Shown here: in pieces, positions 28,401 to 36,068 of the stretch
Numbering within the stretch: the first letter of the stretch is position 1
Layout of the letters: the number at the start of each line of letters is the position of its first letter
Assembly: GCA_020845575.1 (NCBI GenBank)
Contig: JADLFL010000067.1
Span: forward strand, 1 to 64,000
Length of the DNA stretch: 64,000 bases
From: Acidobacteriota bacterium
Lineage (GTDB): Bacteria; Acidobacteriota; Vicinamibacteria; Vicinamibacterales; Vicinamibacteraceae
Reading direction: 5' to 3'
Translations under genes and position numbers: made by a program
The notes under the pieces: generated by a model
Told to the model about the DNA's origin: nothing
Seen by the model: the letters and a program-made list of their open reading frames with translations, nothing else
The model's database searches: none

Positions 28401-29454
28401 CCGCACTCACCGACGAATTCGCGGCCGCGAAGATCGCGGCAAGCAGCAACCCGACGAGACCCGCCGGCAGATAGGTCACGATGAAGTACGGCACGATGTC
28501 GTCGGGCCGCGCCGCGACGCTCGGCGGCAGCGGCACGTCCATCAGGCGGAAGAAGGCCCACAGGCTCGATCCGATCAGGAAGAACGTGCCCCACACCACG
28601 AACGAGCCCATCGCCCCGACAAAGACGCCGCGACGCGCATCGGCGTCCGAGCGCGCGACGAGATAGCGCTGGACCATGTTCTGTTCCGTGCCGTAGGAAC
28701 GGCCGAAGTGGATGAGGCCGGCAAGGGCGAGCAGCCATCCCGTGCCGCGAGCGCCGTTGTCGAACGCACCGGCATCGAGTGACCCGCCGCCAAAACTGAA
28801 ACGGCCGCCCTCATAGGCGGTCGACAGCACGGCCGCCGGACCGCCTGGCGGCAGGAACAGGACGATCGCGAGGATGACGAGCGCACCGGCGAAGAGAATC
28901 ACCCCCTGCGCCACGTCGGTCCAGATGACGGCCTCGACGCCGCCGACGACCGTGTAGCTGAGCGTGAACCCGCCGAGCGCGAGGAGAACCCAGTAGAGAT
29001 TCCAACCGGTCATCACTTCGACGGCCACGGCAGTGAGAAGCATCGTGAACCCGAGATCGACGACCCGCAGCACCATGAAGCTCACCGCGCCATAGAGACG
29101 CGCCGCGAGCCCGAACCGTTGCTCCAGGTACTCATAGCTGCTCATGCCGATCACGCGCCGGTAGAAGGGCACGACGACGGCCATCACGAAGAGCAGGATG
29201 AACGGCACCATCAGGTTGGGGATCATCAGGCGCCAGCCATCGTGGAACGCCGTGCCCGGCAGCGCGACGAAGCTGACGCTGCTGATGATCGTGCCGATGA
29301 GCGAGAAGCCGACAACCCACCCCGGCATGCGACGTCCCGCAAGAAAGTAGGCCTCCGTCGTACTCTGGCCGCGGGCCGTACGAAAGCCGACGTAGGCGAT
29401 GGCCGCGATGTACAGGAGAACGACGGCGTAGTCGAGCAGGTGCAGTCGATGCAT
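25426..29454 (-). CDS. Sodium:solute symporter fused to FGE-like / Asp-box propeller / YwqK-like module
   Basis: A continuous 1342-residue frame. Residues about 1-490 are a complete SSS-family symporter (LLDYAVVLLYIAAIAYVGFR, GRRMPGWVVGFSLIGTIISS, FAAANSSVSADLNAVATSAT near residue 350). After the last transport helix comes a signal-peptide-like segment (RRAAVAAAVLLAVAASG, ending near ASAA) that probably became an extra helix. From about residue 525 the protein repeats the architecture of the 836-residue neighbour: FGE-like domain (VRIEPGSFVMGES, YRLPTEAEWEYAARAG, IGFRVV without Cys), four Asp-boxes and a YwqK-like tail. The relic signal peptide suggests fusion of a transporter gene with a downstream exported-protein gene. 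The extra module should face the periplasm, coupling substrate recognition or cleavage to sodium-driven uptake. Confidence 0.88.
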   Translation of the reverse strand: MHRLHLLDYAVVLLYIAAIAYVGFRTARGQSTTEAYFLAGRRMPGWVVGFSLIGTIISSVSFVALPGTAFHDGWRLMIPNLMVPFILLFVMAVVVPFYRRVIGMSSYEYLEQRFGLAARLYGAVSFMVLRVVDLGFTMLLTAVAVEVMTGWNLYWVLLALGGFTLSYTVVGGVEAVIWTDVAQGVILFAGALVILAIVLFLPPGGPAAVLSTAYEGGRFSFGGGSLDAGAFDNGARGTGWLLALAGLIHFGRSYGTEQNMVQRYLVARSDADARRGVFVGAMGSFVVWGTFFLIGSSLWAFFRLMDVPLPPSVAARPDDIVPYFIVTYLPAGLVGLLLAAIFAAANSSVSADLNAVATSATADLYARAQPTSSDRARLVFGRSMVLITGVAAMGVAAFLATQRGRAIYEIFVTLSMILAGGMLGLFALGFFVPGATRSGAYTGIVACLLFVVWAVITGPLGVDLGFNFRWNSLTIGILSNAIMFGVGYIASRTIGGARRAAVAAAVLLAVAASGDTPRAASAATIQDTHAVITNSLGMRLVRIEPGSFVMGESGTVPAELLPKEMPYASHGDWDERPLHRVTLTRPFYIAETEVTVEQFRAVQAAIGTSLPDSPYVTGISWYDAQAFCEWLSKKDGRTYRLPTEAEWEYAARAGTTTLFSSGDAYPQVNTTNAWGVKNMHRAPAEWVHDWHGEYPAADQVDPVGPASGLGRVIRGGGIDLDAPYFSRSANRASFAPDFPSRAAREALETLDASGTRGATTSTSSDGAKPELYASFTRTTLNRQGRHSIGFRVVAADRLTTSPRQVEAPFFQQTVKQGTQDVTRGPRAAVPYFRKRRLLPRPPEHIPPDRLEDVRTAGLDPGLLRHNHSPGLTVAPNGDVIAAYFTAVSETTPDVAIMASRLRAGADEWDMPNLLIDFADANDASPMLWTDGGTVRLFWGSNRLESGFPFNWIESTDSGATWSAAHFPVFTTFVGGYSAQPITNAFRGRNGEWFVAADGANAESVLWMSPDNGRTWRDPGGRTNGRHTAFALLSDGRILGMGGKNSQTDGYMPRSLSSDGGRTWQYGKTPFPPLASVQRPTLVKLKSGRLFFAGDLQSSTGEQPAGLAIASQGGVPLTGRGSYVAWSDDDGATWTAKRLPGTEPNEETARAARMAGSTLGYAVATQGPDGLIHLITSRNPHALHFAFNEAWLTAAPDADVSLDVRTQPDPPSIGALETREERYPDGGAVRARWTVAVAASGQLVLHGEETWFYRSGRPQWTVRYDRGRKVGDERFWSGDGGLRWTANHRADGTTMWTRFWPNGAKRTESTWRDLEAVGTATAWDASGRETARATFPWEPGKTY

Positions 29455-29504
29455 GCGAATCCGTGATGTGTGGCGATTGAGGCACGAAAGCTACCACACA
29501 CTAT

Positions 29505-29529
29505 TGAAAATACAAATTGACAATTTTCA
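29505..29529. promoter_or_regulatory. Candidate IclR operator B in the divergent promoter
   Basis: TGAAAAT (29505-29511), 11 nt, ATTTTCA (29523-29529) make a perfect 7-bp-arm inverted repeat. TTGACA sits at 29517-29522 on the plus strand. A smaller palindrome AATTG-A-CAATT (29515-29525) is nested off-centre. It lies between the divergent transporter-fusion and DapA-family genes and matches site A in arm sequence, spacing and relation to TTGACA. Confidence 0.6.
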
Positions 29530-29531
29530 CT

Positions 29532-30545
29532 ATGCCATCTAGCGTCCGGTCCGTGTCCGAGAAAACCAGATATCCCCTGCGCGGCATCGTGGTCAGCCTG
29601 AACACCCCGTTCGATGCCGATGGCCGGATCGACTTCGGGTCGCTGGAGCGGCTGGTCGAGTGGCACCTGCGGTGCGGTGCGGTGGGGTTCCTCACGCCGG
29701 CCCGCGCCGCCGAAGTGGACGCGCTGACGCTGGACGAACGCCTCGCGATCATCGAGCGCGTCAGCGCGCAGGTGCGCGGTCGCGCGGAACTCGTCGCCTG
29801 CGCAACGTCTGTGGTCGGGTCCAACGCGGACGGGACCGTTGCTGCCGACACGCGCGCCATCGCCGAAGCGGCCGCCAGGCTCGGCTGCGAGGGCGTGCTC
29901 GCCGAGATCCCACCGGCACGCCGCGCCGCTCGGGATGGCATGCGCCACGTGGTCGACGCGCTCGCCGCGACCGGCCCGCCGATGGTGATGATTCAGGATC
30001 TGGATTGGGGGACGTCTGGTCTCCCGGTCGACGTCATCGCCGACACCTTCGAGCGCGTGCCCGCATTTCGGTGCCTGAAGGTGGAAGTGGTGCCAGCGGG
30101 GCCCAAGTACACGGCCGTGCTCGAGGCCACGCGCGGGCGGCTGCATGTTTCGGGCGGCTGGGCTGCCGATCAGATGATCGAAGCCCTCGATCGCGGCGTG
30201 GACGTGTTCATGCCGACGGCGATGACGGGCATCTACCGGATGATCTACCAGGCCCACGAGGCCGGCGATCGGGCGACGGCACGGCAGTGGTTCAGCCGCA
30301 TCCTGCCGGTGCTGGCCTTCACGCGTCAGCATCTCGACGTGTCGATCCAGTTCTACAAGCGCCTGTATCACCGCCGCGGCATCTTCACGACACCCGCGGT
30401 GCGCAACCGCACCGTGGCCTACGACGCGTTCCACGCGCGGTATGGTGAAGAATTGCTCGGCCTGCTGGATGCGGTCGAACGCGACGCCGGCTTGATCGAG
30501 CAGGACCCGGGTGTCACCTCGCCCCGGCACCTGCACGGCGAGTGA
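29532..30545 (+). CDS. DapA-family lyase/aldolase (dihydrodipicolinate synthase superfamily)
   Basis: The 337-residue product begins at the ATG at 29532; a TTG at 29517 overlaps the -35 box and is unlikely. If TTGACA is the promoter, the first start after it may be GTG at 29553. The protein has the DapA-type N-terminus (LRGIVVSLNTPFDADGRID) and a barrel with GFLTPARAAEVDALTLDER. The likely Schiff-base lysine is in FRCLKVEVVPAGPKY, and HVSGGWAADQMIEALDRG follows. Members cleave or dehydrate 2-keto-3-deoxy sugar acids or acylneuraminate. The gene overlaps the sulfatase start and is divergent from the transporter fusion, so it probably handles the imported sugar acid. Confidence 0.85.
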   Translation: MPSSVRSVSEKTRYPLRGIVVSLNTPFDADGRIDFGSLERLVEWHLRCGAVGFLTPARAAEVDALTLDERLAIIERVSAQVRGRAELVACATSVVGSNADGTVAADTRAIAEAAARLGCEGVLAEIPPARRAARDGMRHVVDALAATGPPMVMIQDLDWGTSGLPVDVIADTFERVPAFRCLKVEVVPAGPKYTAVLEATRGRLHVSGGWAADQMIEALDRGVDVFMPTAMTGIYRMIYQAHEAGDRATARQWFSRILPVLAFTRQHLDVSIQFYKRLYHRRGIFTTPAVRNRTVAYDAFHARYGEELLGLLDAVERDAGLIEQDPGVTSPRHLHGE

Positions 30546-31945
30546 AAACCATGAGCATCACCCGTCTCTCAGCGCCGAAGACCATGCTCGTCGCGGGTGC
30601 CGCCTGGCTGGTCCTGACCCTCGGCGCGCCGACCGCCACGTCGCAGGTGGCGGCGCAACTGCCCAACATCATCTTCATCCTGGCCGACGACCTCGGGTAC
30701 GGCGATCTGGGTGTGCACGGTCAGACACGCATCGCGACGCCGAACATCGACAGCCTGGCAGCAGAAGGTCTCCGCTTCACACAGGCCTATTCCGGAAGTC
30801 CGGTCTGCGCCCCGTCGCGCGCCGCGCTCATGACCGGACGACACACGGGCCACGCGCGCATTCGCGACAACCGGGGCGTGCGGGGCCGCGTCTCCCTGCA
30901 ACCGGACGATGTGACGGTGGCGGAGGTCTTGAAGCAGGCCGGTTATCGCACTGGCATCGTCGGCAAATGGGGCCTCGGCGAAGCCGGCACACGCGGCACG
31001 CCGAACCTCCAGGGGTTCGACGAGTGGCTCGGCTACCTGAATCAGGATCACGCCCTGCGGTTCTACCCTGAGGTGTTGTGGCGCAATACCGGCCAGATCT
31101 TTCCGGATCGGAACCAGGGCGGCCGGCACGAGAGCTACTCGCACGACCTGTTCACCACGCACGCGCTCGAGTTCATCGAGCAGCACGCCTCGGCGCCGTT
31201 CTTCCTCTACGCCGCGTACACGTTGCCGCACGCAGACAGTGAGATGAGCCGCCACACGGGAGATGGCTATGTCGTGCCCGACTATGGCCCCTACGCGGAT
31301 CGGGACTGGCCCACGCCCGACAAGGGCTACGCGGCGATGGTGTCACGCCTCGATCGCGATGTCGGCCGCATCGTCGACGAGGTGAAGCGGCTCGGCATCG
31401 ATCGGCAGACGTTGATCGTCTTCGCGAGCGACAACGGTCCGGCGAGCGAGGGGTCACACACACCGGAGTTCTTCGGGAGCCGCGGCCCCTTCCGTGGCAT
31501 GAAGCAGTCTCTCTACGAAGGCGGCATCCATGTGCCCTTCATCGTGCGATGGCCCGGGCGCATCGCGCCGGGACGCGTGAGCGACCGCCTCGTCGCCTTC
31601 TGGGATTTTCTGCCGACCGTGGCGAGTCTCGCGCATCTGCCGACGCCTCGCGACATCGATGGCGTCTCGTTTGTCGACGCCTTGATGGACGAGACTCCGA
31701 CTACCAGGCCCGGCTACTTGTACTGGGAGATGTACGCACACGACACAACCGGGCAGGCCGTGCGTCTGGACCGATGGAAGGGCGTGCGTTTCGCGCCGGA
31801 TGCTCCGTTGGAGTTGTACGATCTGCACGAAGATGCGGGCGAACAGCGCAATCTCGCCTCCATGCATCCCGAGATAGTCGAGCGCATGCGGACGATCATG
31901 ACGGAGGCCCGAACCGATTCCCCGGATTTCCCCTTCGAGCGATGA
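30542..31945 (+). CDS. Exported type I sulfatase (formylglycine-dependent)
   Basis: A 467-residue arylsulfatase-family enzyme. GTG at 30542 overlaps the DapA-gene stop; an ATG at 30551 is equally possible. The N-terminus is a Sec signal (LVAGAAWLVLTLGAPTATS). Metal-binding NIIFILADDLGYGD is followed by the sulfatase signature CAPSRAALMTGRHTG, in which the Cys becomes formylglycine. Further family segments are GIVGKWGLGE and VFASDNGPASEG (second metal site). It would remove sulfate esters from a saccharide in the periplasm or outside. The required formylglycine generator must be encoded elsewhere, because the FGE-like domains in this locus lack the catalytic cysteines. Confidence 0.93.
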   Translation: MKTMSITRLSAPKTMLVAGAAWLVLTLGAPTATSQVAAQLPNIIFILADDLGYGDLGVHGQTRIATPNIDSLAAEGLRFTQAYSGSPVCAPSRAALMTGRHTGHARIRDNRGVRGRVSLQPDDVTVAEVLKQAGYRTGIVGKWGLGEAGTRGTPNLQGFDEWLGYLNQDHALRFYPEVLWRNTGQIFPDRNQGGRHESYSHDLFTTHALEFIEQHASAPFFLYAAYTLPHADSEMSRHTGDGYVVPDYGPYADRDWPTPDKGYAAMVSRLDRDVGRIVDEVKRLGIDRQTLIVFASDNGPASEGSHTPEFFGSRGPFRGMKQSLYEGGIHVPFIVRWPGRIAPGRVSDRLVAFWDFLPTVASLAHLPTPRDIDGVSFVDALMDETPTTRPGYLYWEMYAHDTTGQAVRLDRWKGVRFAPDAPLELYDLHEDAGEQRNLASMHPEIVERMRTIMTEARTDSPDFPFER

Positions 31946-32029
31946 ACGCTGGTCCAGCATGCATGGGCCGTGGCGGCTCCTGCACACCCGAGCCCTCGGC
32001 CGTGAGCCCTCAGCCGCAAGGATTCCGTC

Positions 32030-33214
32030 ATGTCGTTTGGCCGTCACTGGCTCGCCGAGTTCCCGCTCGATCCCGCCATCGCGTATCTGAATCACGGCAC
32101 CGTTGGCGTGACGCCACGCCGGGTGCTCGCCGAGCAGCAGGCGATTCGCGACCAGATCGAGCGGCGTCCCAGTGAATACCTCCTTCGCGAACTGACGTCG
32201 CCGCTCACGTCCGTCGGGCCGTCGCGCCATGGCGTTCCGCGCCTCCGGGAGGCCGCGGAGACCGTGGCGACGTGGTTCGGTGCGCACGGCGACGATCTCG
32301 TGTTCGTCGACAACGCGACGACGGGCGTCAACGCCGTGCTGCGTTCGTTCCCGCTCGCGCCGGGCGACGAGCTGCTCCTCACCGACCTCGGCTACGGTGC
32401 CGTGGCCAACACGGCGCGCTTCGCGGCGCGCGAGCGCGGCGCCGACGTGCGCGTTGTCACGACGCCCTGGCCGTGGCGCGTCGACGACCTGGCCGAGGCG
32501 ATCGTCGAGGCTGTCGGTCCGCGCACGCGGCTTGCCGTGATCGATCACGTCACGCCGGAATCCGCGCTGGTCCTGCCCGTGGCCCGCATCGCCGCAGGCC
32601 TGAAGGCGAAGGGGGTGGCGGTGCTCGTCGATGGTGCGCACGCGCCGGGCGCGTTCGGCGTCGACATCCCCTCGCTCGGCGTCGACTGGTACGTCGGCAA
32701 CCTGCACAAGTGGATGTGGGTGCCGCGCGCCAGCGGCATCCTGTGGACCGCGCCGGAGCGACAGGCCGGGCTGCACCCTGTCGTGATCTCATGGGGACTC
32801 GACGAGTCGTTCACGACGACGTTCGATCTGCAGGGCACGCGGGACCCCTCGCCGCATCTGTCGGCACCGGCGGCGATGGCGCTGTTCGAGGAATGGGGGA
32901 CGCAGGCCGTGCGTGACTACAACCACGCGCTGGCCATGCAGGCCGCCAGGCACGTCGCCGAGCGCTGGGACGTCGCGTTCGACACGCCGGAGGCGCTGAT
33001 AGGCACGATGGTCAACGTCGGTCTGCCCGCCGCCCTCGGCTCGACGCGCGAAGACGCCGGCCGGCTGCGCGACGCCCTGCTGTTCGAAGACGGCATCGAG
33101 ATCCCCATCCACGCCGCCCAGGGCCACCTCCGTGCGCGCATCTCGACCCAGATCTACAACGACATGGACGACATCGAGCGCTTCGCCCGGGCCGTTCTCG
33201 CACGCCGCCCCTGA
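32030..33214 (+). CDS. Class V aminotransferase (isopenicillin-N epimerase-like)
   Basis: A 394-residue PLP enzyme with an AAGGA ribosome site upstream. It shows the cofactor-binding segments of the class V fold: VFVDNATTGVNAVLRSF, VIDHVTPESALVLPV, LVDGAHAPGAFGVDI (PLP Asp), and the Schiff-base Lys in YVGNLHKWMWVPRASG. Relatives include CefD-like racemases and cysteine desulfurase-like lyases; the exact reaction is unclear. It follows the sulfatase after 84 nt of repeat-like DNA, so it may be the last gene of that operon. A CG-rich hairpin ends the unit. Confidence 0.85.
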   Translation: MSFGRHWLAEFPLDPAIAYLNHGTVGVTPRRVLAEQQAIRDQIERRPSEYLLRELTSPLTSVGPSRHGVPRLREAAETVATWFGAHGDDLVFVDNATTGVNAVLRSFPLAPGDELLLTDLGYGAVANTARFAARERGADVRVVTTPWPWRVDDLAEAIVEAVGPRTRLAVIDHVTPESALVLPVARIAAGLKAKGVAVLVDGAHAPGAFGVDIPSLGVDWYVGNLHKWMWVPRASGILWTAPERQAGLHPVVISWGLDESFTTTFDLQGTRDPSPHLSAPAAMALFEEWGTQAVRDYNHALAMQAARHVAERWDVAFDTPEALIGTMVNVGLPAALGSTREDAGRLRDALLFEDGIEIPIHAAQGHLRARISTQIYNDMDDIERFARAVLARRP

Positions 33215-33233
33215 CGGTCCGGTGCGAATGCGC

Positions 33234-33253
33234 GGGCCGGGCTTGCCCGGCCC
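33234..33253. terminator. GC hairpin GGGCCGGGC-TT-GCCCGGCCC
   Basis: A perfect 9-bp stem around TT lies 20 nt after the aminotransferase stop and just before the hrcA promoter. It lacks a U-run. It could separate the two transcription units. Confidence 0.45.
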
Positions 33254-33268
33254 TCCACCTCGCCGGCC

Positions 33269-33277
33269 TGCTATACT
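33269..33277 (+). promoter_or_regulatory. Extended -10 promoter (TGC-TATACT) of hrcA-grpE-dnaJ
   Basis: TG at 33269-33270 and TATACT at 33272-33277 form an extended -10. Transcription would begin near 33284, right at the first base of the CIRCE element. No -35 match is visible at the usual spacing. Confidence 0.6.
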
Positions 33278-33284
33278 CCAGTGG

Positions 33285-33311
33285 TTGGCACTCTGTGTCC
33301 TCGACTGCTAA
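33285..33311 (+). promoter_or_regulatory. CIRCE operator (HrcA-binding inverted repeat)
   Basis: TTGGCACTC (33285-33293), 9 nt, GACTGCTAA (33303-33311) match the CIRCE consensus TTAGCACTC-N9-GAGTGCTAA with one change in each arm. It begins at the predicted transcription start, and its last A is the first base of the hrcA ATG. It should give heat-shock autoregulation by HrcA. Confidence 0.85.
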
Positions 33312-34399
33312 TGGTGAACTCCTCTCGAGCGAGCGGGCTGCCGGCCCACGTGCCGGAGCGCTACCAGCGCCTGCTGGCCACGCTGGTGCGCGCCTACATC
33401 GAGCGCGGTGAACCTGTCTCGTCGCTCTGGCTGGCGCGTGAGAGCGGGCTCGACGTGTCGTCGGCCACGGTGCGCAGCGTGCTCGCGCGCCTCGAAGAAC
33501 TCGGTTTCGTCCGTCAGCCGCACACCTCGGCCGGGCGCATCCCCACCGATCAGGGCTATCGCTTCTACGTGGACGTGCTGCTCCACAGCCGTCGTCCGTC
33601 GCGCGCCGTCTCCGAGCTCGAAGGCCGCCTCAGGCGCGCCGGGGGCATCGGCGAGCTGCTCGAGAACGTCTCTCAGGAGCTCTCGCGCGCGTCGCATCAC
33701 ATGGGGTTCGCGATCGCCCCGGGCGGTCAGGAGGCAACCCTCAAGCACATGGACCTCGTGGCGCTCGACGCGCGACGCGTGCTCGTGGTGGTCATCACGG
33801 GGTCCGGACAGCTCACGCACAAGGTGGTCGAAGTCGCTGACCCCGTGCAGCCGTCCGAACTGTCGCAGGCCGCCAACTACCTGAACGCGGAGTTCGCCGG
33901 GCTGCCGATCGCCGAGGTCCGTGAGCACATCGTGCAGCGGCTCGGTGAGGACCGCGCACTCTACGATCGCCTGCTCGCCCGCGCGCTGCGCCTCGCGTCG
34001 GACACGCTGGGCGACGTCGCTACTGAGACGCAGTTCTTCGCGCACGGCACCCCCTCGCTCCTCGAGGACGGCATGGCAGACGATGTGCGCGTGCCGGTGG
34101 CGACACTGCGCGCGCTGCTCGCGATGATGGAGGAGAAGCACCGCCTGGTGCAGATCCTCAGCGAATACCTGGACGGGCCCGGGCTCACCGTGGTGATCGG
34201 CACCGAACACACAGAGCCCGGCCTGCAGAACCTGAGCCTCGTGGCATCGACGTACTCCGACAGCGGACGTCAGGGCCTGGTCGGCGTGATCGGCCCGACA
34301 CGCATGCGGTACTCCCGATCCATCGCCGCCGTCGACAGCGCATCGCGCGCCGTCACGCGCGTGCTGATCGGCGATGCAGCGAGCGGAGACGCTTCATGA
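33311..34399 (+). CDS. hrcA: Heat-inducible transcription repressor HrcA
   Basis: A 362-residue repressor of the heat-shock regulon. A winged-helix domain occupies about residues 8-80 (RYQRLLATLVRAYIERGEPV, SATVRSVLARLEELG, RIPTDQGYRFYVD). The inserted dimerisation and GAF-like effector domain follows, with the conserved ending GLVGVIGPTRMRYSRSIAAV. ATG at 33311 is used; a GTG at 33281 would place the start before the promoter's own start site. The start codon overlaps CIRCE and no Shine-Dalgarno sequence is visible. The stop overlaps the grpE start (ATGA). Confidence 0.94.
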   Translation: MVNSSRASGLPAHVPERYQRLLATLVRAYIERGEPVSSLWLARESGLDVSSATVRSVLARLEELGFVRQPHTSAGRIPTDQGYRFYVDVLLHSRRPSRAVSELEGRLRRAGGIGELLENVSQELSRASHHMGFAIAPGGQEATLKHMDLVALDARRVLVVVITGSGQLTHKVVEVADPVQPSELSQAANYLNAEFAGLPIAEVREHIVQRLGEDRALYDRLLARALRLASDTLGDVATETQFFAHGTPSLLEDGMADDVRVPVATLRALLAMMEEKHRLVQILSEYLDGPGLTVVIGTEHTEPGLQNLSLVASTYSDSGRQGLVGVIGPTRMRYSRSIAAVDSASRAVTRVLIGDAASGDAS

Positions 34400-34917
34400 A
34401 CGACACGCACCTGGACCCCTCGCTGACCGACGCCGCAGGTACGCCCGGCGCGGACGCCACCGAACTGGAAACGCTGCGCCGCGAGCGCGACGACGCGCAG
34501 GATCGCCTCCTGCGCCTGCAGGCAGAGTTCGACAACTACCGCAAGCGCATGGAACGTGAGCGGCGTGAACTGGGCGATCACGTCACCGTGGAACTGCTCA
34601 CGGAGTTCCTGCCCGTGATCGACGACATGGAGCGCGCGCTCGACGCGGCGGCGGCGGCATCCGATGCATCGCTCGCGAGTCACCGCGAAGGGCTCGGGCT
34701 GATCCAGAAGCAGTTCCTCGATCTCCTGCGGCGCCGCCAGGTGGTGCCGATCGACGCCCTCGGCAGCGACTTCGATCCGAACGTCCATCAGGCAGTGGGC
34801 CAGGACGTGAGCGCGGACCATCGCGAGGGTGAGGTACTCGAGGAACTGCGTCGCGGGTACCGGCTGGGCGAGCGCCTGCTGCGGCCGTCGATGGTGCGGG
34901 TGGCCACGCGTGGCTGA
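34396..34917 (+). CDS. grpE: Nucleotide exchange factor GrpE
   Basis: A 173-residue co-chaperone that releases ADP from DnaK. The N-terminal half is an acidic then coiled-coil segment ([25 protein letters not shown]). The C-terminal half is the beta-wing domain ([49 protein letters not shown]). It overlaps hrcA by 4 nt and dnaJ by 8 nt, which points to one coupled operon. dnaK itself is not in this window. Confidence 0.96.
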   Translation: MNDTHLDPSLTDAAGTPGADATELETLRRERDDAQDRLLRLQAEFDNYRKRMERERRELGDHVTVELLTEFLPVIDDMERALDAAAAASDASLASHREGLGLIQKQFLDLLRRRQVVPIDALGSDFDPNVHQAVGQDVSADHREGEVLEELRRGYRLGERLLRPSMVRVATRG

Positions 34918-36052
34918 ACGCGACTACTACGAGGTGCTCGGCGTGCCCAGGGACGCGTCCGAGCGGGATCTCAAGAGCGCGTATCGCAAGCTGGCGCTCC
35001 AGTACCATCCCGATCGCAACCCCGGCGATCACACGGCCGAAGAGAAGTTCAAGGAGGCCGCGCAGGCCTTCGCCGTGCTCGGCGACGCAGACAAGCGTGC
35101 CGCCTACGATCGCTACGGTCACGCCGGCGTGGGCAACGGCGGTCCGCAGTTCGACCCGAGCACGTTCTCCGATTTCGGCGACCTGTTCAGCGGCCTCGGC
35201 GACGCGTTCGGATTCGGCGACATCTTCGGCGGCGGCCGCCGTCGCGGCGGTCCCCGGCGCGGCTCAGACCTCCGCTACGACCTCGAGATCACGTTCGAGC
35301 AGGCGGCGCGCGGCCACGAGATGCAGTTGCAGATCCCGCGCGAAGAAACGTGCGAGACCTGTCAGGGGTCGGGCGCGGCGGCCGGCACGTCGCCCGAGTC
35401 GTGCGGCCAGTGTGGCGGGTCTGGACAACTGCGCTACCAGCAGGGGTTCTTCACCGTGGCACGGCCGTGCGGCAACTGCCGCGGCACGGGGCGCGTGATC
35501 GCCTCACCGTGCGGCACGTGCCGTGGCGCCGGCCGCGTGACGCGTGAACGAAAGCTGACGGTTCGCATCCCGGCTGGCGTGGCGACCGGTCAGCGCATGC
35601 GCATCGGCGGTGAAGGCGAACACGGCACGGGCGGGGGCCCCCAGGGCGACCTCTACGTCGTCTTTCACGTCGCCGAACATGAGTTCTTCCAGCGCGATGG
35701 CGACGACCTGCACTGCGAAATCCCGCTGCAGTTCACGACGCTCGCGCTCGGCGGAACGGTCAACGTGCCCACGCTCGACGGCACGCACGCGCTCGACGTC
35801 CCCGAAGGCACGCAGCCCGGTGCGCGCATCCGCGTACGCGGCAAGGGCATGCCCAACGTCTCCGGTCGCGGGCATGGCGATCTGCACGTGACGATCGCCG
35901 TCCAGGTGCCGAAGAAGCCGTCGCGCGAGCTGCGCGAGGCACTCGACGCGCTGCGCGCCGTCCTGCCCGCAGACACCGGCCAGGCCCGCACGACCGATCG
36001 CGCCGACGAGGAGAAGCCCTTCTTCGAGCGCGTGAAGGACATGTTCGGCTAG
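34910..36052 (+). CDS. dnaJ: Chaperone protein DnaJ
   Basis: A 380-residue type I J-protein. GTG at 34910 is chosen because it gives the standard N-terminus ([16 protein letters not shown]); the frame extends 27 codons upstream into grpE without homology. The J-domain carries HPD in [11 protein letters not shown] Gly/Phe-rich segment follows (about 75-120). Four zinc-binding CxxCxGxG repeats are intact: [24 protein letters not shown] and CGTCRGAG. The C-terminal substrate-binding domains are complete. Confidence 0.97.
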   Translation: MAERDYYEVLGVPRDASERDLKSAYRKLALQYHPDRNPGDHTAEEKFKEAAQAFAVLGDADKRAAYDRYGHAGVGNGGPQFDPSTFSDFGDLFSGLGDAFGFGDIFGGGRRRGGPRRGSDLRYDLEITFEQAARGHEMQLQIPREETCETCQGSGAAAGTSPESCGQCGGSGQLRYQQGFFTVARPCGNCRGTGRVIASPCGTCRGAGRVTRERKLTVRIPAGVATGQRMRIGGEGEHGTGGGPQGDLYVVFHVAEHEFFQRDGDDLHCEIPLQFTTLALGGTVNVPTLDGTHALDVPEGTQPGARIRVRGKGMPNVSGRGHGDLHVTIAVQVPKKPSRELREALDALRAVLPADTGQARTTDRADEEKPFFERVKDMFG

Positions 36053-36068
36053 GCCGGACGTTCGCTGC

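Noticed and set aside
21885..29454. Formylglycine-generating enzyme for the neighbouring sulfatase
   Set aside because: Both FGE-like domains lack the catalytic Cys pair (GFRVV in place of GFRC).
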